Both the position numbers and the translations under genes were made by a program. A stretch of DNA of 42,715 nt from Pseudomonas sp. LS-2 (lineage in GTDB: Bacteria; Pseudomonadota; Gammaproteobacteria; Pseudomonadales; Pseudomonadaceae). Each line of letters begins with the position of its first letter. The stretch's first letter is position 1. Positions 24,684 through 32,821 of this stretch are shown piece by piece. The stretch is from NCBI RefSeq assembly GCF_003605735.1, contig NZ_QXTJ01000039.1, positions 415,005 to 457,719 on the forward strand, written 5' to 3'. Below the pieces are notes generated by a model. The model saw only the letters and a program-made list of their open reading frames with translations, did not search any database and was not told the origin of the DNA.

Positions 24684-26048
24684 TCACTTCTGCAACTCGG
24701 CCAACGTCAGGTCCAGGCATTTGCGTGCTTTTTCCACCAACTCATCGATCTCGGCAAAGCTGATGACCAGCGGTGGCGAGATGATCATCGTGTCACCCAC
24801 CGCCCGCATGATCAGTCCGTTATTGAAGCAGAACGTTCGGCAGATCATGCCCACACCTCGATCGACGTAACGCTCGCGAGTGGCTTTGTCTTTCACAAGC
24901 TCAATGGCACCAAGCATGCCGACGCCACGAACTTCACCCACCAATGGATGATCGCTCAACTCACGCAGACGTTTCTGCAAGTATGGTGCCGTTTCCGATT
25001 TCACTCGCTCGACAATCTTTTCCTCACGCAGGATCCGGATATTTTCCAGACCTACCGCGGCCGCTACCGGGTGACCGGAGTAAGTAAAGCCGTGGTTGAA
25101 GTCGCCGCCTTCGTTGAGCACTTTCACCACTTCGTCGCGTACGATCACGCCGCCCATGGGGATGTAGCCCGAGGTCAGGCCCTTGGCAATCGTCATCAGA
25201 TCGGGCTTGAGGTCATAGAAATCGCTACCGAACCACTCACCGGTGCGGCCAAAGCCGCAAATCACCTCGTCGGCGACGAACAGAATGTCGTATCTGGCGA
25301 GGATCTCTTTGATCTTCGGCCAGTAGGTTGCCGGCGGAACGATCACGCCGCCCGCGCCCTGAATCGGCTCGGCAATGAACGCACCGACGTTGTCTTCGCC
25401 GACTTCCAGAATTTTCTTTTCCAGTTGCTCGGCAGCCCAGACACCGAACTCGTCCGGGGTCATATCGCCGCCTTCACCGAACCAGTACGGCTGCGCAATG
25501 TGAACGATGCCCGGGATCGGCAAGTCGCCCTGCTCGTGCATGTAGGTCATGCCACCCAGGCTCGCGCCCGCAACGGTCGAGCCGTGGTAGCCGTTGATGC
25601 GGCTGATGATGACTTTCTTGCTCGGTTTGCCTTTGACCGCCCAGTAGTGACGAACCATGCGCAGCACGGTGTCATTGCCTTCGGAACCGGAACCGGTGAA
25701 GAACACATGGTTCATGCCCTGCGGCGCAATCTCGGAAATGGCCTTGGCCAGCTGTAACGCGGGCGGGTGAGCGGTCTGAAAGAACAGGTTGTAATAAGGC
25801 AGCTCACGCATCTGCTTGCTGGCCGCATCGGCCAGTTCGTCGCGACCGTAACCGATGGCGACACACCAGAGGCCAGCCATCCCGTCGAGAATCTTGTTAC
25901 CTTCACTGTCCCACAGATAAACGCCTTTGGCGTTGGTGATGATGCGCGGGCCTTTCTCTTTGAGCTGCTTGAAGTCGCTGAACGGCGCGAGGTGGTGATC
26001 GTTGCTCAAGGCTTGCCATTCGCGGGTTTGTGGATTGTTGGAACTCAT
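24684..26048 (-). CDS. spuC: SpuC, polyamine:pyruvate aminotransferase
   Basis: A 454-residue class-III PLP aminotransferase that transfers an amino group from putrescine or related diamines to pyruvate. The motifs are FFTGSGSEGNDTVLRMVRHY, NGYHGSTVAGASLGGMTYM, FVADEVICGFGRTGEWFG and the PLP lysine in MTIAKGLTSGYIPMGG. The start at 26048 (MSSNNPQTREWQALS) follows a GGAG six bases upstream; ATG and other in-frame starts further up encode unrelated residues. It lies 69 bases after spuB, with a strong hairpin in the gap. A beta-alanine or omega-amino-acid transaminase is the alternative label; operon context favours SpuC. Confidence 0.94.
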   Translation of the reverse strand: MSSNNPQTREWQALSNDHHLAPFSDFKQLKEKGPRIITNAKGVYLWDSEGNKILDGMAGLWCVAIGYGRDELADAASKQMRELPYYNLFFQTAHPPALQLAKAISEIAPQGMNHVFFTGSGSEGNDTVLRMVRHYWAVKGKPSKKVIISRINGYHGSTVAGASLGGMTYMHEQGDLPIPGIVHIAQPYWFGEGGDMTPDEFGVWAAEQLEKKILEVGEDNVGAFIAEPIQGAGGVIVPPATYWPKIKEILARYDILFVADEVICGFGRTGEWFGSDFYDLKPDLMTIAKGLTSGYIPMGGVIVRDEVVKVLNEGGDFNHGFTYSGHPVAAAVGLENIRILREEKIVERVKSETAPYLQKRLRELSDHPLVGEVRGVGMLGAIELVKDKATRERYVDRGVGMICRTFCFNNGLIMRAVGDTMIISPPLVISFAEIDELVEKARKCLDLTLAELQK

Positions 26049-26083
26049 GAACCACTCCATTGACTGGGTATCGCGTGGAAGGC

Positions 26084-26109
26084 GCCACGGGCCTGGCCGG
26101 GCCCGTGGC
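26084..26109. other. Intercistronic hairpin spuB/spuC
   Basis: A perfect 10-bp stem GCCACGGGCC / GGCCCGTGGC with a 6-base loop in the 69-base gap. No U-run follows on the transcript strand. Confidence 0.75.
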
Positions 26110-26117
26110 ACCTGGCT

Positions 26118-27476
26118 TCAGACGGCGAAGAGCAGGAATTCCCGCTCCCACGAGCTGATCACACGCTTGAAGTTTTCGTGCTCGGCGCGCTTGACCGCGA
26201 CGTAGCCGGTCACGAACGTCTTGCCGAGGTATTTCTCGACGGTCTTGCTGTTCTCCATCCGCTCCAGCGCGTCTTCGATGGTCAACGGCAGGCGCAGGTT
26301 GCGGCGTTCGTAACCACGCCCCACCACAGGTGCGCTCGGGTTGAGGCCCTCGACCATGCCGATGAAGCCGCACAACAGACTCGCGGCAATTGCCAGGTAC
26401 GGGTTGGCGTCGGCCCCCGGCAGGCGGTTCTCAACACGGCGGTTCTGTGGCCCGGCATCCGGCACGCGCAGCCCGACGGTGCGGTTTTCTTCGCCCCATT
26501 CCACGTTCACCGGGGCCGAGGTGTCCGGCAGGAAGCGGCGGAACGAGTTAACGTTGGGCGCGAACAACGGCAACAGCTCCGGGATCAGCTTCTGCAGACC
26601 TCCGATGTGCTGCAGGAACAGCTCGCTCATGGTCCCGTCTTCATTGGAGAAGATGTTCTTGCCGGTCTCGATGTCGACGATGCTCTGATGCAGGTGCATG
26701 GCGCTGCCAGGCTCGCCGGTCATGGGCTTGGCCATGAAAGTCGCCGCCACGTCATGTTTGAGCGCGGCTTCACGCATGGTGCGCTTGAACACCAGAATCT
26801 GGTCGGCCAGCGACAGGGCATCACCGTGACGGAAGTTGATTTCCATCTGCGCCGTGCCGTCCTCGTGAATCAGGGTGTCGAGATCCAGATTCTGCAGCTC
26901 GCACCAGTCGTAGACGTCTTCGAACAACGGGTCGAATTCGTTCGCCGCTTCAATGGAGAACGACTGGCGCCCGGTTTCCGGACGGCCCGAGCGGCCAACC
27001 GGTGGCTGCAGCGGATAGTCGGGGTCGTCGCTGCGTTTGGTCAGGTAGAACTCCATCTCCGGCGCCACGATCGGCTGCCAGCCCTGATCGGCGTAGAGCT
27101 TGAGCACCTTTTTCAGTACGTTGCGCGGCGACAGCTCGATCGGATTACCTTGCTTGTCATAGGTGTCGTGAATCACCTGCGCAGTGGGCTCGATAGCCCA
27201 GGGCACCAGATACACCGCGTTCTGGTCAGGACGGCAGAACATGTCGATGTCTGCGGGATCCAGCAACTCGTAATAAATGTCGTCTTCGACATAGTCCCCG
27301 GTCACGGTCTGGAGCAATACGCTTTCCGGCAAGCGCATGCCCTTTTCGGCAATGAACTTGTTGGTCGGAGAGATCTTGCCACGCGTGATACCGGTGAGGT
27401 CGGAGATCATGCACTCGACTTCGGTAATCCTGTGTTCTTTCAACCAATCGGTGAGCTGGTCGAGGTTGGTACTCAT
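26118..27476 (-). CDS. spuB: SpuB, gamma-glutamylpolyamine synthetase (glutamine synthetase-like)
   Basis: A 452-residue ATP-dependent ligase that joins glutamate to putrescine or other polyamines in the gamma-glutamylation route. The glutamine synthetase fold is visible: N-terminal beta-grasp with ECMISDLTGITRGKISP, metal-site glutamates in VAPEMEFYL and AQMEINF, GSAMHLHQSIVD, and VENRLPGADANPYLAIAASL. It starts MSTNLDQLTDWLKEH. It lies 49 bases after spuA with a small hairpin between them. It is a clear paralogue of SpuI on the other side of the spuA promoter region. True GlnA is unlikely given context and divergence. Confidence 0.94.
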   Translation of the reverse strand: MSTNLDQLTDWLKEHRITEVECMISDLTGITRGKISPTNKFIAEKGMRLPESVLLQTVTGDYVEDDIYYELLDPADIDMFCRPDQNAVYLVPWAIEPTAQVIHDTYDKQGNPIELSPRNVLKKVLKLYADQGWQPIVAPEMEFYLTKRSDDPDYPLQPPVGRSGRPETGRQSFSIEAANEFDPLFEDVYDWCELQNLDLDTLIHEDGTAQMEINFRHGDALSLADQILVFKRTMREAALKHDVAATFMAKPMTGEPGSAMHLHQSIVDIETGKNIFSNEDGTMSELFLQHIGGLQKLIPELLPLFAPNVNSFRRFLPDTSAPVNVEWGEENRTVGLRVPDAGPQNRRVENRLPGADANPYLAIAASLLCGFIGMVEGLNPSAPVVGRGYERRNLRLPLTIEDALERMENSKTVEKYLGKTFVTGYVAVKRAEHENFKRVISSWEREFLLFAV

Positions 27477-27499
27477 AAATACCTCAGGGGTTTCAATGT

Positions 27500-27523
27500 C
27501 CTGAACGCCTCATGGCGATCAGG
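27500..27523. other. Intercistronic hairpin spuA/spuB
   Basis: CCTGA-A-CGCC-TCAT-GGCG-A-TCAGG: a 9-bp stem with one A-A mismatch and a 4-base loop, between the spuA stop and the spuB ATG. Confidence 0.55.
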
Positions 27524-27525
27524 CG

Positions 27526-28314
27526 TTATTTGGACGCATCGGCGTCGCGTTGTCTTGCTCGTTTTCGACAGGCATCGCCAAATGCCTGGAAGATTGAAAA
27601 ATAGTCGGGGTTTTGCGTGACTTGCCACTCCGGATGCCATTGAACGCCTAGGGCGAATACATCGGCTGTAGCAAAAGGCGCGCCCGGTGGAACCGAGATC
27701 GCTTCAATCAGACCATCCGGCGCTGTCGCTTCGACCCGCAAACCCGGGGCGAGACGCTCGACGCCCTGCCCATGAATTGAATTGACACGAATTTCCTGCG
27801 CAAGCCCCAGGCCGGCTAAAACGCCGCCCGGCTGAATCCGCATCGGATGGCTGGGAGCGTACTGAATTTCAACGGGTTCGTTGTCTGGCTCACGATGATC
27901 CATGAAGGTTCCAGTCTCGTGAACCTTCTGGTGCAGGCTACCGCCAAATGCCACATTCAGCTCCTGAAACCCGCGGCAAATACCCAGCACAGGCACGCCA
28001 GCAGCCACAGCGGCGCGAATAAGGGGTAAGGTGGTGGCGTCGCGTGCAGGATCGTGAGCAGTGCCCGGCGCGCTGGCGGGACCGCTATAGTGATAGGGTT
28101 CGACGTTGGAAGGAGAACCGGTGAAGAGCAAACCATCGACCACCGAGAGGATATCGGCCGGATTGATGAGCTCTGCCAGTGACGGCAGAATCAGCGGCAG
28201 GCCCTTGGCAGCAACGGCAACTGCGCGGACGTATTTGTCACCACTGATGTGATAGGCATGCGAGCCGATTAGCTGAGTGCAGGCGGTGACGCCGATCAGC
28301 GGAAGGCGAGACAT
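27526..28314 (-). CDS. spuA: SpuA, gamma-glutamyl-GABA hydrolase (class I glutamine amidotransferase family)
   Basis: A 262-residue PuuD-type peptidase_C26 enzyme that releases GABA from gamma-glutamyl-GABA at the end of the gamma-glutamylated polyamine route. The catalytic cysteine is in PVLGICRGFQELNVAFGGSL, and the His-x-Glu pair is in GVQWHPEWQ near residue 230. It starts MSRLPLIGVTACTQLIGSHA. First gene of the spuABCDEFGH operon, divergent from spuI across 278 bases that carry inverted repeats. All catalytic residues are present. Confidence 0.93.
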   Translation of the reverse strand: MSRLPLIGVTACTQLIGSHAYHISGDKYVRAVAVAAKGLPLILPSLAELINPADILSVVDGLLFTGSPSNVEPYHYSGPASAPGTAHDPARDATTLPLIRAAVAAGVPVLGICRGFQELNVAFGGSLHQKVHETGTFMDHREPDNEPVEIQYAPSHPMRIQPGGVLAGLGLAQEIRVNSIHGQGVERLAPGLRVEATAPDGLIEAISVPPGAPFATADVFALGVQWHPEWQVTQNPDYFSIFQAFGDACRKRARQRDADASK

Positions 28315-28452
28315 GTGACCCCCGGTATTATTGCTGTTATGGGTTGCGACCGAGCTTAGCGTTGTTCATTTTTTTACACAACAGGGCCGTAAAAAATAAA
28401 ACACGCCCCGCTCAAGATCGCAGTTCCCGCCTCCTCCAACGGCCTAAAATTC

Positions 28453-28497
28453 GCCCTAAAGTGCGGCAAAAACGCCCTCGCGGCGCCGTTTTAGGGC
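28453..28497. promoter_or_regulatory. Inverted repeat in the spuA/spuI divergent region (site 1)
   Basis: GCCCTAAA (28453-28460) and TTTAGGGC (28490-28497) form a perfect 8-bp dyad separated by 29 bases. A third related half-site, GGCCTAAA, lies at 28441-28448. This is a plausible operator for a polyamine-responsive regulator. Confidence 0.45.
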
Positions 28498-28524
28498 AAA
28501 ACAGGCCTCTCTTGACTTCATCAA

Positions 28525-28547
28525 GGGTTTCGGATTGACTGAAACCC
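28525..28547. promoter_or_regulatory. Inverted repeat in the spuA/spuI divergent region (site 2)
   Basis: GGGTTTC-N9-GAAACCC is a perfect 7-bp dyad 46 bases before the spuI ATG, overlapping a TTGACT -35-like hexamer at 28535-28540. Its position fits a repressor site for spuI. Confidence 0.45.
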
Positions 28548-28592
28548 GTAATGCTCGATGATTGATATTTTCAACAACAAAGGTGTTGCATC

Positions 28593-29969
28593 ATGTCGGT
28601 ACCCCCGCGTGCCGTTCAGCTCAACGAAGCGAACGCGTTCCTTAAGGAACATCCTGAGGTTCTATACGTTGACCTTCTGATTGCAGATATGAATGGAGTG
28701 GTGCGCGGAAAGCGCATTGAACGTACCAGCCTCCATAAGGTTTACGAAAAAGGCATCAACCTCCCAGCTTCTCTTTTCGCACTGGATATCAATGGCTCGA
28801 CGGTGGAAAGCACCGGTCTGGGTCTGGACATCGGTGACGCTGACCGAATCTGTTATCCAATCCCCGACACTCTCTGCAACGAACCGTGGCAGAAGCGTCC
28901 TACCGCTCAACTGCTGATGACCATGCACGAACTGGAAGGCGAGCCGTTCTTCGCCGACCCTCGTGAAGTGCTGCGTCAGGTGGTGGCCAAGTTCGACGAG
29001 ATGGGTCTGACCATCTGCGCTGCATTCGAACTGGAGTTCTACCTGATCGATCAGGAGAACGTGAACGGTCGTCCACAGCCTCCACGCTCGCCGATCTCCG
29101 GTAAACGCCCGCACTCGACACAGGTCTACCTGATCGACGACCTCGACGAATACGTCGATTGCCTCCAGGACATTCTGGAAGGTGCGAAAGAGCAAGGCAT
29201 CCCTGCCGACGCGATCGTCAAGGAAAGCGCCCCGGCGCAGTTCGAAGTGAACCTGCACCACACCGCCGACGCGCTGAAAGCCTGCGACTACGCGGTCTTG
29301 CTCAAGCGACTGATCAAGAACATCGCCTACGACCATGAGATGGACACCACCTTCATGGCCAAGCCTTATCCAGGCCAGGCGGGTAACGGTCTGCACGTCC
29401 ACATCTCGATCCTGGATCGCGATGGCAAAAACATCTTCACCAGTGAGGATCCCGAGCAGAACGCCGCATTACGTCATGCGATCGGCGGTGTGCTCGAGAC
29501 CCTACCGGCGCAGATGGCGTTCCTTTGCCCGAACGTCAACTCGTATCGCCGGTTCGGTGCTCAGTTCTACGTGCCCAATTCGCCTACCTGGGGTCTGGAT
29601 AACCGTACCGTTGCGGTTCGTGTGCCAACCGGCACCGCCGATGCCGTACGTATCGAGCACCGCGTCGCCGGTGCAGACGCCAACCCGTATCTGTTGATGG
29701 CTTCGGTTCTGGCGGGTATTCACCACGGTTTGACCAACAAGGTCGAGCCTGGCGCGCCGGTCGAAGGCAACTCGTACGAGCAGCATGAACAAAGCCTGCC
29801 GAACAACCTGCGCGATGCATTGCGCGAGCTCGATGACAGCGAAGTCATGGCCAGGTACATTGATCCGAAGTACATCGATATCTTCGTTGCGTGCAAGGAG
29901 AGTGAGCTGGAGGAGTTCGAACACTCCATCTCCGACCTTGAATACAACTGGTATCTGCACACCGTGTGA
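28593..29969 (+). CDS. spuI: SpuI, gamma-glutamylpolyamine synthetase (glutamine synthetase-like)
   Basis: A 458-residue glutamine synthetase-like ligase, paralogue of SpuB, acting in polyamine gamma-glutamylation. Motifs are YVDLLIADMNGVVRGKRIER, AAFELEFYLIDQEN, APAQFEVNLHHT, GNGLHVHISILDRDG and RIEHRVAGADANPYLLMASV. The start is the ATG at 28593 (MSVPPRAVQLNEANAF). It is divergent from spuA and ends in a strong terminator, so it is probably a single-gene transcript. Having both SpuI and SpuB agrees with the several PauA-type enzymes known in pseudomonads. Confidence 0.94.
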   Translation: MSVPPRAVQLNEANAFLKEHPEVLYVDLLIADMNGVVRGKRIERTSLHKVYEKGINLPASLFALDINGSTVESTGLGLDIGDADRICYPIPDTLCNEPWQKRPTAQLLMTMHELEGEPFFADPREVLRQVVAKFDEMGLTICAAFELEFYLIDQENVNGRPQPPRSPISGKRPHSTQVYLIDDLDEYVDCLQDILEGAKEQGIPADAIVKESAPAQFEVNLHHTADALKACDYAVLLKRLIKNIAYDHEMDTTFMAKPYPGQAGNGLHVHISILDRDGKNIFTSEDPEQNAALRHAIGGVLETLPAQMAFLCPNVNSYRRFGAQFYVPNSPTWGLDNRTVAVRVPTGTADAVRIEHRVAGADANPYLLMASVLAGIHHGLTNKVEPGAPVEGNSYEQHEQSLPNNLRDALRELDDSEVMARYIDPKYIDIFVACKESELEEFEHSISDLEYNWYLHTV

Positions 29970-29989
29970 CGGCTGTGTGAAATAAAAAG

Positions 29990-30025
29990 AACGCCCCTGA
30001 ACCGCTAGGTCAGGGGCGTTTTTTA
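29990..30025 (+). terminator. Rho-independent terminator of spuI
   Basis: A perfect 10-bp stem ACGCCCCTGA / TCAGGGGCGT with a 9-base loop and a TTTTTATTTT tail, 21 bases after the spuI stop. Confidence 0.93.
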
Positions 30026-30032
30026 TTTTAGA

Positions 30033-30070
30033 CGGTGTAGGAGCGCGCTTGCCCGCGCGCTCCTACACCG
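30033..30070. repeat. Minimal REP palindrome, family B
   Basis: Perfect 16-bp arms CGGTGTAGGAGCGCGC / GCGCGCTCCTACACCG around TTGCCC. It looks like a family-B REPIN that has lost its centre. It lies between spuI and the TetR gene. Confidence 0.88.
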
Positions 30071-30131
30071 AATGCAATCTGCACAATGACCTCGCGTACA
30101 ATGCGCCAGACCTGAACCCAGAGACGCTTCG

Positions 30132-30767
30132 ATGACCCGCCCCGCCACTCCACGCAAACCCCGCGCACGCAGCCAGGCACGGATCGATTCGATTCTCGAT
30201 GCCGCACGTGCGCTATTGGCGTCCGACGGCGTGGCGAGTCTGTCGATCTACAGCGTCGCCGAACGGGCGCAAATCCCGCCTTCTTCGGTTTATCACTTCT
30301 TCGCCAGTGTCCCGGCCTTGCTCGAAGGCCTGACCGCAGACATTCACGGGGCTTTCCGCCAGAGCCTTCAACAGCCTATCGATCACGCACAGCTCAATCA
30401 CTGGCACGACCTGTCGCGTCTGGTCGAAACCCGCATGCTCACGATCTACAGCGAAGATGCTGCCGCTCGCCAGTTGATTCTTGCGCAGCACGGCCTGACC
30501 GAAGTGACACAGGCCGACCGTCAGCACGACGTTGAGCTGGGCAACCTCATGCACGAATTGTTTGCCAGGCATTTTCAGCTTCCGGCCCTGCCAGACGATG
30601 TCGAAGTCTTTGCGCTGGCCCTTGAACTCGCCGACCGTGTCTACGCCCGTTCGGTGCAACTGCACGACGCGATCACTCCGCGCATGGCCGAGGAAGGCCT
30701 GCGGGTGTTTGATGCGTATCTGGGCCTCTACCTCCCGCCGTTTTTGCCCAAGCGCGCCGAAGCCTGA
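30132..30767 (+). CDS. TetR/AcrR-family transcriptional regulator
   Basis: A 211-residue regulator. The N-terminal TetR helix-turn-helix is visible as ARIDSILDAARALLASDGVA...LSIYSVAERAQIPPSSVYHF (about residues 17-57). The C-terminal ligand/dimer domain is helical. It starts MTRPATPRKPRARSQARIDS after a basic tail. It lies between spuI and the ssu genes, convergent with ssuF, as does the TetR gene in P. putida (PP_0242). Its target is unknown: the polyamine genes upstream and the ssu operon are both candidates, and a weak link to the dyads at 28525 or 33930 could be tested. Confidence 0.88.
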   Translation: MTRPATPRKPRARSQARIDSILDAARALLASDGVASLSIYSVAERAQIPPSSVYHFFASVPALLEGLTADIHGAFRQSLQQPIDHAQLNHWHDLSRLVETRMLTIYSEDAAARQLILAQHGLTEVTQADRQHDVELGNLMHELFARHFQLPALPDDVEVFALALELADRVYARSVQLHDAITPRMAEEGLRVFDAYLGLYLPPFLPKRAEA

Positions 30768-30783
30768 TCACCGCAAAACGATT

Positions 30784-30863
30784 CGCGCTTGCCCGCGATT
30801 GCGGTGTATCCATCGCCATTGATGTATCTGACCCACCGTGTCGCAGGCAAGCGCGCTCCTACA
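30784..30863. repeat. REP/REPIN palindrome, family B
   Basis: CGCGCTTGCCCGCGATTGCGGTG...and CACCGTGTCGCAGGCAAGCGCG...CTCCTACA. The left outer arm (TGTAGGAG) is missing, so this copy is truncated. It lies between the convergent TetR gene and ssuF. Confidence 0.78.
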
Positions 30864-30884
30864 ATGCCGGGTCCCCAACGTCAA

Positions 30885-30914
30885 AACCCCGAAGGGTTCT
30901 CACCCTCCGGGGTT
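30885..30914 (-). terminator. Rho-independent terminator of the ssu operon
   Basis: A 13-bp stem (AACCCCGAAGGGT / ACCCTCCGGGGTT, one mismatch) with a 4-base loop and TTTTGA on the minus strand, 17 bases past the ssuF stop. Confidence 0.78.
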
Positions 30915-30930
30915 GTTCACAGCGCATCGA

Positions 30931-31146
30931 TCACAACTTGGCGATCGACACCTCGGTGGACTTCACGAATGCGATCACTTCGCTGCCGACCACCAGTTCC
31001 AGCTCCTTGACCGAGCGGGTGGTGATAACGGAAGTGACGATACCCGACGCCGTCTGCACGTCGATTTCGGACAGTACGTCGCCGGTAACGATTTCCTTGA
31101 TGGTGCCTTTGAACTGGTTACGAACGTTGATGGCTTTGATAGTCAT
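30931..31146 (-). CDS. ssuF: SsuF-like molybdopterin-binding (TOBE/Mop) protein
   Basis: A 71-residue single-domain TOBE protein, starting MTIKAINVRNQFKGTIKEIV. It shows the Mop pattern RNQFKGTIKEI...VTSVITTRSVKEL...VGSEVIAFVKSTEVSI. It matches the usual 71-residue length of SsuF, the last gene of Pseudomonas ssu operons, which is needed for growth on some sulfonates in P. putida; its biochemical role (oxyanion or molybdopterin binding) is unresolved. It lies 50 bases after ssuB and is followed by the operon terminator. Confidence 0.9.
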   Translation of the reverse strand: MTIKAINVRNQFKGTIKEIVTGDVLSEIDVQTASGIVTSVITTRSVKELELVVGSEVIAFVKSTEVSIAKL

Positions 31147-31196
31147 GGTAGCGCTTCCTTTGTGAGATCAGTTCCGGGCGCAAGATTGCGCCCGAT

Positions 31197-32009
31197 TCAA
31201 TTGGCCCAACGCAATTGCGTGGGCAGGGGTGAAGTCGGTTCGGGCTCGGGCGGTGTGCCGGGTAACGACAACACACGGTTGAGCACTTCGGTTTCCAGCG
31301 CAGCCAGCCGATGCGAGCCGCGCGCTCGAGGCCGCGCCAGATCGACCTGCAGATCCAGACCGATGCGGCCCTCTTCAATCAGCAAAACCCGATCAGCGAT
31401 GGCAACGGCCTCGCTGACGTCGTGCGTCACCAGCAGCACCGTGAAACCGTGCTTCTGCCAAAGACGCTCGATCAATTGCTGCATTTCAATCCGAGTCAAT
31501 GCATCCAGTGCGCCCAAAGGCTCGTCCAGCAGCAAAAGACGCGGTTGGTGAATCAATGCTCGCGCCAGCGCAACGCGCTGTTTCTGGCCGCCAGACAAAG
31601 CCGCTGGCCATTCATTGGCACGCTCTGCCAGACCGACCGCATCCAGTGCTTCCAGCGCCTTGTCACGCCAGTCACCACCACTGAGGCCCAGACCGACGTT
31701 GTCGATGATCTTCTTCCAGGGCAGCAGTCGCGCCTCCTGGAACATCAAACGCGTGTCTTCGCGGGCATCTGCCAGAGGCGCAGAGCCTGCCAGCAACTGG
31801 CCGCTCGACGGCTGATCAAGGCCAGCGAGCAAGCGCAACAACGTGCTCTTGCCGCAACCGCTGCGGCCGACGACAGCCACGAATTGCCCGGCCGGAATGT
31901 GCAGGTCGATGTCTTTGAGCACTTCCCGCGAGCCGAAGGTCTTCTTCAGCTTGCGTACTTGCAAGGGGATCCCGCGCAACAGGTTTGCCGGTTGTTGGAG
32001 ATTGCTCAT
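31197..32009 (-). CDS. ssuB: SsuB, sulfonate ABC transporter ATPase
   Basis: A 270-residue ATPase for aliphatic sulfonate import. Walker A GRSGCGKST is at about residues 48-56. The signature is LSGGQKQRVALARAL, Walker B is RLLLLDEPLGALDAL, and the switch region is LVTHDVSEAV. The ATG overlaps the ssuC stop by ATGA (32006-32009), so the two are translationally coupled. It starts MSNLQQPANLLRGIPLQVRK. Family (SsuB/TauB/NrtD type) is secure; the sulfonate label rests on SsuC, SsuA and SsuF as neighbours. Confidence 0.94.
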   Translation of the reverse strand: MSNLQQPANLLRGIPLQVRKLKKTFGSREVLKDIDLHIPAGQFVAVVGRSGCGKSTLLRLLAGLDQPSSGQLLAGSAPLADAREDTRLMFQEARLLPWKKIIDNVGLGLSGGDWRDKALEALDAVGLAERANEWPAALSGGQKQRVALARALIHQPRLLLLDEPLGALDALTRIEMQQLIERLWQKHGFTVLLVTHDVSEAVAIADRVLLIEEGRIGLDLQVDLARPRARGSHRLAALETEVLNRVLSLPGTPPEPEPTSPLPTQLRWAN

Positions 32010-32794
32010 CGCGCGCCACCTTTAGCCACTTGATACGCTGGGTGCCAACGCAGGCAGACCCGTTCCAGACCTCGCGCAGCCAGGTCGGCCAGCTTGCCGA
32101 GCACGGCGTAAAGCACGATGGCCAGCACCACTACATCCGTCTGTAGAAACTCCCGGGCATTCATCGCCAGATACCCAATGCCGGAACTGGCCGAAATCGT
32201 TTCGGCGACGATCAACGTCAACCACATGAAGCCCAGCGCAAAACGCACGCCAACCAGAATCGAAGGCATCGCACCCGGCAGAATCACATGCCGGAACAGC
32301 CCAAAGCCGGACAAGCCGTAGCTGCGCGACATCTCCACCAGCGCCGGATCGATGTTGCGAATCCCGTGATAGGTGTTCAGGTAAATAGGGAACAACGTGC
32401 CCAGTGCCACCAGAAATATCTTCGCGCTCTCGTCGATCCCGAACCACAGGATCACCAGTGGAATCAGCGCCAGATGCGGCACGTTGCGAATCATCTGTAC
32501 CGAACTGTCGAGCAGACGTTCGCCCCACTTCGACAACCCGGTGATGAAACCCAGCGCCAGGCCGATTCCGCCGCCGATGGCGAAACCAATCGCCGCACGC
32601 CAGCCGCTGATCGCCAGATGCGTCCATATTTCTCCGCTACGCACCAGTGTCACGCCCGCTTCGATCACCGCACTCGGGGCCGGCAGAATCCGGGTGGACA
32701 GCCAACTCGCGCTCACCGCCAGTTGCCAGACCGCCAACAACAAGACCGGTAGCAGCCAGGGCGCCAGCCTGTGAGTGAATCGTTCTACGCTCAT
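32006..32794 (-). CDS. ssuC: SsuC, sulfonate ABC transporter permease
   Basis: A 262-residue permease. It starts MSVERFTHRLAPWLLPVLLL after a GAGGAG ribosome site about eight bases upstream. A TTG at 32812 in the same frame is not needed. About six membrane segments are seen, and the ATPase-contact loop reads SYGLSGFGLFRHVILPGAMP. ssuA ends only 27 bases upstream. In other pseudomonads ssuD (alkanesulfonate monooxygenase) sits exactly here. Nothing in the protein itself looks degraded. Confidence 0.94.
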   Translation of the reverse strand: MSVERFTHRLAPWLLPVLLLAVWQLAVSASWLSTRILPAPSAVIEAGVTLVRSGEIWTHLAISGWRAAIGFAIGGGIGLALGFITGLSKWGERLLDSSVQMIRNVPHLALIPLVILWFGIDESAKIFLVALGTLFPIYLNTYHGIRNIDPALVEMSRSYGLSGFGLFRHVILPGAMPSILVGVRFALGFMWLTLIVAETISASSGIGYLAMNAREFLQTDVVVLAIVLYAVLGKLADLAARGLERVCLRWHPAYQVAKGGAR

Positions 32795-32821
32795 GGAGTT
32801 GTCTCCTCTCAAGGCCGGGGC

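Noticed and set aside
26178..27620. 480-residue open frame antisense to spuB
   Set aside because: Shadow of spuB in a GC-rich gene; no recognisable protein features.
30132..30767. Naming the TetR gene aguR
   Set aside because: In P. aeruginosa aguR is a TetR gene with aguAB beside it near spuI, but no aguA or aguB is present here. The P. putida gene order (TetR between spuI and ssu) fits better, so no symbol is given.
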